Source of the DNA: Septoria linicola
Lineage: Eukaryota; Ascomycota; Dothideomycetes; Mycosphaerellales; Mycosphaerellaceae
Reading direction: 5' to 3'
Length of the DNA: 64,000 bases
Assembly (NCBI GenBank): GCA_024114885.1
Contig: CP099419.1
Location: forward strand, 372,001-436,000
In this document: positions 43,501 to 55,700 of the stretch, piece after piece
Layout: the number at the start of each line of letters is the position of its first letter
Position numbering within the stretch: position 1 is the first letter of the stretch
Translations under genes and position numbers: made by a program
Notes under the pieces: generated by a model
Database searches by the model: none
What the model was told of the DNA's origin: nothing
The model's input: the letters and a program-made list of their open reading frames with translations, nothing else

Positions 43501-46269
43501 CCTTTCCTCTATTTATTAGTTTATTACTCCTTGTCTACTAAGGCTATACTCTTGTATCTATATATACTATAGCTCTATATCCCTATACCTTAAGGTAGGA
43601 GACTATTGGTTTGATCCTATTAAAAGCTTTATTAGGTAAGAGCTTGAATCCCTTAATATTAGGTCTATTTAGAAGCTTGTTCCTTATATATATCTATGCT
43701 TTAAGGGCTTCTAGCTAAAACTTAATAGGTATCTTGCTTTCTTTAAGCATTGCTCTAATAGAGGCCTCTAATGTTTGGATAGACCTCTTAACTACTCTAT
43801 TCTAGAGTGAATTATAGGCCTTAGTTAGCTTAAGGGTAATTCTAAAGTCCTTCTCCTACTATTTAATTAAAGTAGTGATCTCTCTAGCATTATTAGCTCT
43901 TACAGACTTGAGGAGTGCTACTAACTGCCTTTCTACCTTAATCCTCTAGTTCTAAAGAGTAGTTAGTGTATCTGATCTAGCCTTGAGTAGAAATGCCTAT
44001 TTCTTTCTTAAGAAGTTATTAACAATCTTAAGCTACTATATAAAACCTTTTACTAATAATAGTAATAGTCTATAGATATCTACTAATATAAGGGCTAATC
44101 TTTCAGGTCTTCTCTTAATAGACTTGCCTAGGTGTTTCTTTATCTTGCCTATTATACAGATCCTATACTTATACTCTTCCTAGTTAGGAATTAGAATTCT
44201 TTCCTTTAGGTTAGTAACTTTATAAAGGTTTAAGAGTAACCCTCTTCCTAAGTATACAAATCTTCTATACTATAGCTCCTACTGTTTTAGATCCTTCTCT
44301 AACAGGGTAGTATAGGCATTATTAACCTCTATAGGATCATATAGTAAGTGATATAACTTTTCCTATAGGAGAGGTAATATCTTACTAACAAATAGAACAC
44401 CTCTAACTAGCTTAGTCTTTATAACTATTTAGCTATCTAGGGAGGTAAGAGTAAAATCAGGCTTCTAGACTCTAAATTGCTTACTAAACTGATCCTATAA
44501 CACAAGATTTACTCTAAGATTAGGAACAAATAGTACTCTATTAAGTAGAACTTCTTCTCCTAAGATTCCCTTTATCTATACTAGTCTAGAGTAGGTTATA
44601 TAGAGGTATCCTCCTCCTACCTTAATCTATACTTTCTTTCTTAGTGGCTTTACTAATCTAAAGAAGGATAGTTAGTTAGTTATATAGGATAAGGTATAGG
44701 AATCTAAGAGCTATTCTTAAGGTAACAACTTGCCTTTAGCCTCAATTATAGAATAGGCCAACTCATCTTGGTTATTATCTTCTAATAGGGAATCATTATT
44801 GCTTCTAGAACTAGAGTGAGTTCCAGAATCAGAACTAGAACTAGACTCCTAGGCTAAAAATCCTTTCTTTAGAAGCTTTCTAGACTTTTCTATCCTTTGA
44901 AGCTACTTACTTATTTTCTAGACAACTTTCTTCAGCTTATTATATAATAATAACTTGTGGACAGCTTTCTTAATATGTCTAGCATTCCTTAGTAAAGAAG
45001 ATCTTCTAACCCTCTCTCTAAGGAATAATCTCTAAGGGTCCTTCTAGTTCTTAGTACTGTTTCTCTACTAGGACAGTTTCTTAGTAGTAGAGAGGTTAGG
45101 ACAATCCTTTAACTAGTACTTCCCTTTCTTATAGAGCTAGTATATTAGTAGGGACTTTCCTTAGTAGGGCTACCTAGAATAGAATATAGCTAGACCTATA
45201 TCTATCTTGTCTAGATTGTCTCTTGCCTCTTAGGACTTAAGTAGAAGGAGAATAGTGTCTATATCCAAGGATAGTTAGGTTATAATAGTATCCTTAGCTA
45301 CTTAGTATAATATAGGTAGGGACTATAGGAGATGTTTTAGCCTTTTCTCTTAGCTCTAGTAGTAGGCTTCCTAAGGATCAATCTTAGTAATCCTCTTACC
45401 TAGGCCTCTAAGGTGTCTCTATGCTTCCCTAATTGTCTTATTAGGTAATATCCTAAATATAACAAACTACTTAATTAGACCTATAGTATAGGACTTTAGG
45501 ACTCTATTGTACTTGTTCTAGAGAATTACCTATATCTTAGCTACTAGTGTAGTAACATACTATGTCTCTAGCTCTATCTTATTATCTTTACTAATACTAC
45601 ATCTGATACTAAACCTGCATACTATATTGTCTTTTAAGAAGTGTTGATTCTAAGTAATATATATCTGAAGACTAGTGTCCTACTAAACTATATATAGGTT
45701 CCCTCTAACAATTAGTTAGCTAATTACCTAGAACTAGTTCTTTCCTTCTAGCTTGTCTGTCTATAGCTTGAACTATCTCTTCTAGTTAGTTCTGTCCAGG
45801 ATTAGAATCCTTTAGCTCTTCTTGTCCTCTTAGTCTATTATAGAAATAGGTAAATAGAATAAATGATTAGTAGAATACTTCAGACTAGCTAAGGATTCCA
45901 GAGAAGGGTAATTTCTTATAGTAGGGAGACCAGCTCTAAGGGACAGGGATTCCTCGTATTTAGGAAATTACTAAGACTTAGATCTTTCTCTCTTAGTAGA
46001 GTTTCTATTACTAGGTAGTAGGAAGGCTAAGTGGCCTCTTCTGACTCTAGTGATGCTAGGTGCAATAGTAGAGAACTAGGTAGGTATTAATAAAGTAGAA
46101 ACATACTACTGTCTTATAGAGATCTTTACTAACTTATATACTACTAGGTGCAAACTAGCTTCGTTAGTAATATAGTTAGGGAAACTTCTAGGCCCTAAAT
46201 GTTTTCTATAAACTGTAAGGGATATAAGTAACCTATACTAACATAGGTTGCTCCTATTTAGTATACAAA

Positions 46270-46284
46270 CCCGGGCTTATAACC
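46270..46284 (-). other. Primer-binding site of element A
   Basis: Directly inside the 5' LTR the coding strand reads GGTTATAAGCCCGGG. Apart from one A where G is expected (a RIP-type change), this complements the anticodon stem-loop of initiator tRNA-Met (GGGCTCATAACC), not a tRNA 3' end. Drosophila copia is known to prime from such an internal iMet fragment. The same site, further mutated, is next to the 5' LTRs of elements B and C. Confidence 0.65.
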
Positions 46285-46562
46285 TATTAAAAGTAGAGGG
46301 CGTTTATAGATACTACACAATATTAAGGAGGGTATAGCGTAGTAAAGAAGAATAGGGGATCAATCTTGAACTAACTTATATACATAGTGTAGTAGTAATA
46401 TGCTAGGAACCAAATACAAAGTTGATTAAGTTAGTTATCTAAGAAGAGAAGAGAGAGAAGCAAGATATACCTCTTGCCAAGCCTCAGGTGGATGCCTTAG
46501 GCATCTAGAACCATGCTTAGAAGTCTATATCTAGACTAACCATCTAGGATACATTCTTAACA
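46285..46562 (-). repeat. 5' LTR of copia element A
   Basis: 278 bp; matches the partner LTR along its whole length, and the differences I see are all transitions (C/T or G/A). It starts TATTAAAAG, the RIP form of TGTTAAAAG, and ends TTCTTAACA. Confidence 0.92.
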
Positions 46563-46567
46563 CTACT

Positions 46568-48702
46568 TATAGACCTAGCTACTACCTTTAGACCTATAAG
46601 TTCTATAGTAAAAGCTATACGAACAACTTATACTCCTATATTATAGAATACTAGAGGCTTTATAAGTAACTTCTAGAAGAATTATAAAGGATCGGAGAAT
46701 AGAGTAAAGGTAGTAAGGATAGTAAGGTAAGCTAAGCTAGCTAACCGCTAGCTACGCGCGAAGGCTATAGATATATTAGAGGCGAGTAGTATAAAGAGCT
46801 TAATAATACTTACTATAAGCTCGTATACTTCGATATACTACTATTAAACTTTAGCTATAAAAAGAACTTCTATAACTTCGTTAAGGCCTTTCGTACTAAC
46901 TAGACGCTACTAGATCGCTATATAATAAGTATAAGCCTTCTAAAAGAGTAGAATCGACGCGATAATATAGTAATACTATACGACCTTTATAAATATATAA
47001 ATCAGTATAGCTTAATAGTAGTAAGCGATAGCTAGTCTAATCTTTATAGGTAATACCTCCTTAATATTATAGTCTATACTAGGACTAAGTTATAGCTTGT
47101 TTCTTATATTACTTACGAGGCAAAGTTAGTAACTAGCGAGTTTATATTTAGAAAGATTAGAAGGATTATCGAGGCCGTTAACGCTAATAATATTATTACT
47201 ATTACTCTTAATAGAGCTACTAATAACGGCGATTATACTATATAGTTAAAGGAGGAGTTCCTATCTATATAGATAATCGTCTACTTCTTATACTAAGCGA
47301 ATCTACTTAGTACCGACTAGGCTTCTATTAAAGTTATTAAGGCTTAGCTCTCGAGGTTTAAGACTATTATACGCTAGCTTAAAGGATATAGTAAGTACCG
47401 AGCGAGGCTTCGTAAGTAGTATAAGAAGAACGGCTATCTATAGGTTAAGCCTAGGCTACCTAGTAAGACTAGGTAGTAGGGTATAGTATAGTTACTTTAC
47501 TTTATATAGAAGATTAAGCTAGTAATTTAACGCTAGCTTACTAATACGAAAGCTCTCTATATACCTTCTACGTAATAATAGATAATAACTACTTTAATAC
47601 TAACCTCCTAGGTAGGTATAAGAGTAGTCGCTATAGAACAAGACCTGTTCGAAGAGTAATAGTCTTATAATACGTTAATTAACTAGTAGTAACAAGCTTA
47701 AACTAGTAGTCCTAAGACTAAGAGCCTATACTAGGACCGTAGGATATTAAATTAATTAAGTAGAGTAAACATTGCTATCTTAGAAACGAGCTACTATCTT
47801 ACTTTTATACTAAAACTACTAAGTACGGTATATAGGTAGGCCTTTACTCTACTAATCCTCCCTTCCTTAGTATCTAACTAGACACCTAACTACTTATAGA
47901 TCTTACTTAGAATTACTTAAAACTAACTAGTTATTCTATTAAAGTCTATTAAACTTTCAATTAGAGGCCTATTAAATAGTTACCTTTTCTAACGATAACT
48001 ACTAAAAACACCTTCTTAGATCTAATTATTATTCGCTAGACGTTACTCTTCTACTATATCCTTAGAGATCTCCTTAGGAACGGCCTCTCTTTTCTTTAAT
48101 ACTAACACTTCTAAGTTACTATCCGCGCTTATAAAGCTAGCTTCGCTAAACACCTACTCCTTAATATCTATAGCTATAGCGTAGGCGGTATCGAATTAAG
48201 CTTCAGCCGTAGTCTACTATCTAGTTATATAGACCTTGAACTCCTCCTTACTTATACTAAAGAGCTTCTTTATTTCTATACTTACTACCTAATCTACTTA
48301 TAGAACTCGGCCTACTAAGGCGTTAGAAATCAGGCTTAGGCTAGTTAATAGTACCTCTATAGCGAAAGGCTTTATCGCTCGTATAGAGTATATAGTACTA
48401 GAAGCTATAAAGGGTATCTACTCGCGATAGAGATATACGCTATAGATCGTAGGAATATTAACGTGATTACTATTAGGTAGCTTATCTAACGTACGACTAT
48501 TAGGATAGGCTAGAAACACTATAGGAATCAAGCGATACTCTTCGCCTATACGAGTATACCGCTAAGGGATATAGGAGTACGAGATAACTAGCGAGCCCGT
48601 ATTAGTATAAGGATTCTTCTAACTAAACTTAAGATTAGCTTTTATTTCGTTAGTAATTACTAGAGGTATAGTCTCGACGAAGCCTATATTATAGCTTTAC
48701 TT
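46568..48702. repeat. Old RIP-mutated unclassified repeat, middle part
   Basis: Continuation of the older repeat across the element A insertion, up to element B. It has the same near-absence of CpA/TpG with CpG retained. Plus-strand reading of 46850-47450 gives long codon stretches interrupted mainly by TAG/TAA, consistent with a RIP-killed gene. The class is not recognisable by eye. Confidence 0.65.
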
Positions 48703-48707
48703 ATTAG

Positions 48708-48984
48708 TATTAAAAGTAGAGAGCGTATTATATACTATATAATATTAAGAAGGGTATAGCGTAGTAAAGAAGAATAGGAGATTAATCTTAAACTAACTTA
48801 TATATATAGTATAGTAGTAATATACTAGGAACTAAATATAAAGTTAATTAAGTTAGTTATCTAAGAAGAGAAGAAAGAGAAGCAAGATATACCTCTTACT
48901 AAGCCTTAGGTAGATACCTTAGGTATCTAGAACTATACTTAAATGTCTATATTAAGACTAACTATCTAGGATATATTCTTAATA
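48708..48984 (-). repeat. 3' LTR of copia element B
   Basis: 277 bp, TATTAAAAGTAGAGAG to ATTCTTAATA; both termini are RIP-altered forms of TG...CA. It carries the subfamily marker GCGTATTATATACT, one base shorter than the matching GCGTTTATAGATACT of elements A and C. Confidence 0.9.
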
Positions 48985-51900
48985 CTCCTACTTATACTAT
49001 ATAGTTAGATCTTTCTATAGATTATCTATAATACTTAAGTACTAGCCCTAATCTTAATTAGTTATTAAGTACTTACTTTTTAGACTAATAACTAGATAGT
49101 ACTAACTATTAATCTAATAAACTTTCTATACTACTATCTCCTATAAGAAGGTAAAAGAAATACCTTCTATAAGATCTTCCTCCTCTCTTATATAGGAGTA
49201 GATTATTTAAGATATAGACTATCTAGTAAGTTGCCTCTATCCTTTCTTATAGCTAATTCTAATAGCTCTCTAGATTCCTTATAGCCTAGTCCCCTACTTA
49301 GTTATATTCTATATAGCTTCTTAGTTCCCTAATAGCCTTTAAGGTATACTATTCTTAGCTATAGAGATCTTATATTAAGCTAGAGAGTAGAGTAACTATA
49401 TACTAGTAGAGGAGATAATAGCTGCTATAGAGGAGGTCTTTAATATTAACTAGTACTTAGCCTTAGAGGGTGTCTAGTTTAGCTAGGTACTATATAGTAA
49501 TATTATAGTTAGTAATAGGTCTAATATTAGTAAAGGCATTTAGGACTTTATAAAGTCTAATTAAGGAGGAGTTAAGTAACTAAAATCTTTCTTTTAGACT
49601 CCTCTTAGTTTAACTCTAAGGCTTAGAGTTATCTTTTATATATCTCTTATATAAGGTAGAGCTATCTTATAAACTCCTAAAACTATAGTCTATTCTTTAG
49701 CTTAGTAAGACTATCTACTATTATCTCTTTTATATTTATATATTCTATAGAGATAAGTCTGTTCTACTAGAGCTTTCTTATAGTATTATATAAGATATTA
49801 ATATGTTTAGACTTATTATAAATATATAAGTCCTTAACTAGAGTAAGGGTAGCTTAGTTATTACCTTTTAGCTAAATTAGCCTAATTCTAGTAATAGTTT
49901 CCTAGTTACTAAGGATCCTTAGTTAGTAAGAATATTCTCCTACTAACTCTAGATATCCAAGCTCTCTTAAAAGAGTACTAAGGAACTATAACTGTTTTAT
50001 ATATACTTCTATAGCTATATATTTAGCTTCTATTATAGATATAGCTATAGATTTCTACTTCTTACTTATCTAGGAGATTAGTATACTATAAAGGAAGAAG
50101 ATATATCTAAGGATTAAGACTCTATTAGTCTTGTCTATTATATAGTTAGAGTCTATATATCTAGTAAGATAGCCTTAACTATTCCTTAAGTATCTTAGAC
50201 TAAGGTCTAGGTTTGATCTTAGGTATCTAGTTAGCTTCTTTAGAGCCTTTATATGTCCTACTATTAGATTACTAATATAGGAGCTTAATCTTCTAAGAGC
50301 AAATAAAATGTCTAGTCTTATAATAGTTACAAGCTATATCTATATTCTAATAATAGATTAGTACTCCTATTTGTTATACTTTTTATTATTTAGTCTAGTA
50401 GGCTTTAGACTTTTATAGCTATCTATTAGTAAAAGAGTTAGTAATATAGTTTCTTAGCCTATTTCTATCTTAGCTAGGTTCTCTTAGATATAATACTTCT
50501 AGTTAAGTTTTAGCTAGCCTTACTATCTATTTCTTATTAGTCTTATTCTAAGAATCTTGTCTAGCTCTCTAAGATCTTTAATCTTAAAGACCTTACTAAG
50601 TTAGTCTTTAAACTAGAGGATATCTTCTAGTCTCTCTATAGTAATAGGTATATTATTAATATAGATTAGGATTATTAGGTCTTTCTTTTTCTTATAGATT
50701 AGAAGATATAGGTCTACTTCTAATTGTCTAAATCCTATTCCTTTTAGCTTTAATATATATAGCTAATTCTAGTCTCTTATAGCTTACTTTAGCCTATAGA
50801 GACTCCTTAGAACTTATAAGACTATACTAGTTAGTAGGTTAATACCTAGTAGTAGGATTATATAGATGTCCTTATATAGAGTACTCTCTATAAATATATT
50901 ATTTATATCTACTTAGTATAGAACTAGGTCCTTCTTATAGACTATAGCTATAAATCCTCTTAGAGTATCCTATCTAACTATAGAGGTAAAAGTTTCTATA
51001 TAGTCTACTCTATACTTTTAGGAGAACTCTCTTATAACTAGTCTTATCTTAAACTTTTTAATAGCTCTACTAAGCTTTCTCTTAATATTAAAGACTTATC
51101 TTAAGGTAACTAAGTTAGCCTCTTTTAGTAGGACTACTATAGTCTAGGTATTATTACTTATAAGTATATCTAGCTCCTTCTAAATAGCTTCTTTCTAGAG
51201 ATAACCCTATTTAGGATTACTTACTACTTCCTTATAGTTCCTTAGGATTAGAATCTCCTATTTATATATTCCTACTTCTTTAGTAGTAGAGAATATAATC
51301 TCTTTAACTTCCTCTAAGAATTCTAAGTCCTATAGGATATCTAGGTTAATAGAGCTTATAGCTAAGAAGAAAGCCTAGTACTCTAGGAGCACTTCCTTAT
51401 CTAGCTAACTATTCTAATCTAACTTAAGCCTAATTAGCTTTAGCTTCTAGTTAAATCTATTAAGTTCTTAGGATACTTTCCTCTTTCTAAGAGTTTACCT
51501 TAGGACTATCTACTCCTAATCTATCTCTATAGTTTCTTAAGTAGAATTCTTAGATTCTTTCTTAACTTTCTCTTAGTCTAGGAATTTTCTATACTCTCCT
51601 ATATCTTCTAATAGAGATAGAAGTTATATAAAGAGTTTCTTTCCTTCCTAAACCTATACTAATAGCTAAGAGAGAGGAGGCTTCTACTAGCCTAGACTAG
51701 AAGTACCTAAGATACTCCTACTAGCTTATAGAGTAGGCTAGCTAATAGTTCTTAGCCTTCTAATAGGTTTTCTTTCTAGAGCTAAACTAGAGAGATTCTT
51801 AATCTTAATATTTAAGTCTAATTCTCTACCTAGCTTATCTTTAAAGAAGATTATATTAGTATACTACTTAATAGCCTTTATATCTAGCTCCTAGAACTTC

Positions 51901-52438
51901 TATACCTTTACTATATTATTATAGTATCTAATAAATATAGTATCCTTTCCTCTATTTATTAGTTTATTACTCCTTACCTACTAAGGCTATACTCTTATAT
52001 CTATATATACTATAGCTCTATATCCCTATACCTTAAAGTAAGAGACTATTAGTTTGATCCTATTAAAAGCTTTATTAGGTAAGAGCTTAAATCCTTTAAT
52101 ATTAGGTCTATTTAGGAGCTTGTTCCTTATATATACCTATACTTTAAGAGCTTCTAGCTAAAACTTAATAGGTATCTTACTTTCTTCAAGTATTACTCTA
52201 ATAGAGGCCTCTAATATTTAGATAGACCTCTTAACTACTCTATTCTAGAGTAAATTATAGGCCTTAGTTAGCTTAAAAGTAATTCTAAAGTCCTTCTTCT
52301 ACTATTTAATTAAAGTAGTAATCTCTCTAGTATTATTAGCCCTTATAGACTTAAGGAGTACTACTAACTACCTTTCTACCTTAATCTTCTAGTTCTAAAG
52401 AGTAGTTAGTATATCTAATCTAGCTTTAAGTAGAAAAG

Positions 52439-52716
52439 TGTTAAAAGTGGAGGGCGTTTATAGATACTATATAATGTCAAGGAGGGTATAGCGTAGTAAA
52501 GAAGAATAGGGGATTAATCTTGAACTAACTTATATATATAGTGTAGTAGCAATATGCTAGGAACCAAATACAAAGTTAATTGAGTTAGTTATCTAAGAAG
52601 AGAAGAGAGAGAAGTAAGATATACCTCTTGCCAAGCCTCAGGTGGATGCCTTAGGCATCCAGAACTATGCTCAGAAGTCCATATCTAGACTAACTATCTA
52701 GGATACATTCTTAACA
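52439..52716 (-). repeat. 3' LTR of copia element C
   Basis: 278 bp starting TGTTAAAAGTGG and ending CATTCTTAACA; the termini are unmutated. It differs from its partner by transitions only, as far as I compared. Confidence 0.92.
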
Positions 52717-55700
52717 CTCCTACTCATGCTATATAGTTAGATCTTTTAATAGATCATCTATAGCACTTAAATGCTAGTCCTAATCTTGATTAGTCATCAA
52801 GTACTTGCTTTTCAGACTAATAACTAGACAGTACTAACTATTAATCTAACAAACTTTCTATACTACTATCTCCTATAAAAAGGTAAAAGAAATGCCTTCT
52901 ATAAGATCTTCCTCCTCTCTTATATAGGAGTAGATTATTTAGGATATAGACTATCTAGTAAGTTGCCCCTATCCTTTCTTATAGCTAATTCTAATAGCTC
53001 TCTAGATTCCTTATAGCCTAGTCCCTTACTTAGTTATATTCTATATAGCTTCTTAGTTCCCTAATAGTCTTTAGAGTGCACTATTCTTAGCTATAGGGAT
53101 CTTGTATTAAGCTAGGGAGTAGAGTAACTATATACTAGTAGAGGAGATAATAGCTGCTATAGAGGAGGTCTTTAATATCAACTAGTACTTAGCCTTAGAG
53201 GGTGTCTAGTTCAGCTAGGTGCTATATAGTAATATTGTAGTTAGTAACAGGTCTAACATTAGTAAGGGCATTTAGGACTTTATAAAGTCTAACTAAGGAG
53301 GAGTTAAGTAACTAAAATCTTTCTTTTAGACTCCTCTTAGTTTAGCTTCAAGGCTTAGAGTTATCTTTTGTATATCTCTTATATAAGGTAGAGCTGCCTT
53401 ACAAACTCCTGAAACTATAGTCTATTCTTTAGCTTAGTAAGACTATCTACTACTATCTCTTTTATATTCATATATTCTATAGAGATAAGTCTGTTCCACT
53501 AGAGCTTTCTTACAGCATTATATAAGATATTAATGTGTTTAGACTTATTATGAACATGTGAGTCCTTAACTAGAGTAAGGGCAGCTTAGTTATTACCTTT
53601 CAGCTGAATTGGCCTGATTCTAGTAATAGTTTCCTAGTTACTAAGGATCCTTAGTTAGTAAGAACATTCTCCTACTAACTCTAGGTATCTAAGCTCTCTT
53701 AAAAGAGCACTAAGGAACTATGACTGTTTTGTATATACTCCTATAGCTATATATTTAGCTTCTATTGTAGATATAGCTATAGATTTCTACTTCTTACTTA
53801 TCTAGGAGATTAGTGTACTATAAAGGAAGAAGACATATCTAAGGATTAAGACTCTATTAGTCTTGTCTATTATATAGTCAGAGTCTATATATCTAGTAAG
53901 GTAGCCTTAACTATTCCTTAAGTATCTTAGACCAAGGTCTGGGTTTGATCTCAGGTATCTAGTTAGCTTCTTTAGAGCCTTTATATGTCCTACTATTAGA
54001 TTACTAATATAGGAGCTTAATCTTCTAAGGGCAAATGAAATATCTAATCTTATAACAGTTACAAGCTACATCTATGTTCTAATAATGGATTAGTACTCCT
54101 ATTTGTCATACCTTTCATTATTTGGTCTAGTAGGCTTTAGACTTTTATAGCTGTCTATTAGTAAAAGAGTTAATAATACAGTCTCTTAACCTATTCCTAT
54201 CTTAGCTAGGTTCTCTTAGATATAGTGCTTCTAGTTAAGTTTTAGCTAGCCTTGCTATCTGTTTCTTATTAGTCTTATTCTAAGAATCTTGTCTAGTTCT
54301 CTAAGATCTTTAATCTTAAAGACCTTGCTAAGTTAGTCTTTGAACTAGAGGATATCTTCTAGTCTCTCTATAGTAATAGGTATGTTATTAATATAGATTA
54401 GGATTATTAGGTCTTTCCTTTTCTTATAGATTAGAAGATATAGGTCCACTTCTAATTGTCTGAATCCTATTCCTTTTAGCTTTAATATATATAGCTAATT
54501 CTAGTCTCTTGCAGCTTGCTTTAGCCTATAGAGACTCCTTAGAACTTGTAAGACCATACTAGTTAGTAGGTTAATACCTAGTAGTGGGATCATATAGATA
54601 TCCTTATGTAGGGTGCTCTCTATAAATGTATTGTTTACATCTACTTGGTATAGAACCAGGTCCTTCTTATAGACTATAGCTATGAATCCTCTTAGAGTAT
54701 CCTACCTAACTATAGAGGTAAAAGTTTCTATGTAGTCTACTCTATACTTTTAGGAGAACCCTTTTATAACTAGTCTTGCCTTAAACTTTTTAATAGCTCT
54801 ACTAAGCTTTCTTTTAATATTAAAGACCTATCTTAAGGTAACTAGGTTAGCCCCTTTTAGTAGGACTACTATAGTCTAGGTGTTGTTGCTTATAAGTATA
54901 TCTAGCTCCTTCTAAATAGCTTCTTACTAGAGATAACCCTACTTAGGATTACTTACTACTTCCTTGTAGTTCCTTAGGATTAGAACCTCCTATTTATGTA
55001 TTCCTACTTCTTTAGTAGCTGAGAATATAATCTCTTTAACTTCCTCTAAGAATTCTAGGTCCTATAGGATACCTAGGTCAATAGAGCTTATAGCTAAGAA
55101 GAAAGCCTAATGCTCTAGGAGCATTTCCTTGTCTAGCTAACTATTCTAATCTAGCTCAAGCCTAATTAGCTTCAGCTTCTAGTCAAATCTATCAAGTTCT
55201 TAGGATACTTTCCTCTTTCCCTTAGTCTAGGAATTTTCTATACTCTCCTATATCTTCTAGTAGAGGTGGAAGTTATATAAAGAGTTTCTTTCCTTCCTAA
55301 ACCTATACTAATAGCTAAGGAGAAGGAGGCTTCTACTAGCCTAGACTAGGAGTACCTAGGGTACTCCTACTAGCTTGTAGAGTAGGCTAGCTAATAGTTC
55401 TTAGCCTTCTAATAGGTCTTCTTTCTAGAGCTGAACTAGGGAGATTCTTGATCTTAATATTCAAGTCTAATTCTCTACCTAGCTTATCTTTAAAGAAGAT
55501 TGTATTAGTATACTACTTGATAGCCTTTATGTCTAGCTCCTAGAACTTCTATACCTTTACTATATTGTTATAGTATCTAACAAATATAGTATCCTTTCCT
55601 CTATTTATTAGTTTGTTACTTCTTACCTACTAAGGCTGTACTCTTATATCTATATATACTATAGCTCTATATCCCTATACCTTAAGGTAGGAGACTATTA

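Larger units (their letters stand above)
40264..46562 (-). mobile_element. Copia element A, full length, RIP-mutated
   Basis: A 6,299-bp LTR retrotransposon bounded by LTRs 40264-40541 and 46285-46562 and flanked by the perfect target duplication CTACT (40259-40263, 46563-46567). Coding lies on the minus strand, so 46285-46562 is the 5' LTR. From 5' to 3' I can see a gag-type zinc knuckle remnant (45137-45100, ending KDCPNL), then the pol region. This includes the reverse-transcriptase active site as YINN at 42220-42209 (expected YVDD, with G-to-A changes) followed by a copia-like FKIKDL segment. The order RT after integrase-type sequence and the 5-bp duplication fit Ty1/copia (Pseudoviridae type). 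Stop codons are everywhere (CAA/CAG/TGG converted), so it is not autonomous. Confidence 0.9.

Noticed and set aside
40542..46284. Intact gag-pol gene in copia element A
   Set aside because: Every frame is broken by many TAG/TAA stops derived from CAG, CAA and TGG codons; only remnants of motifs can be recognised.
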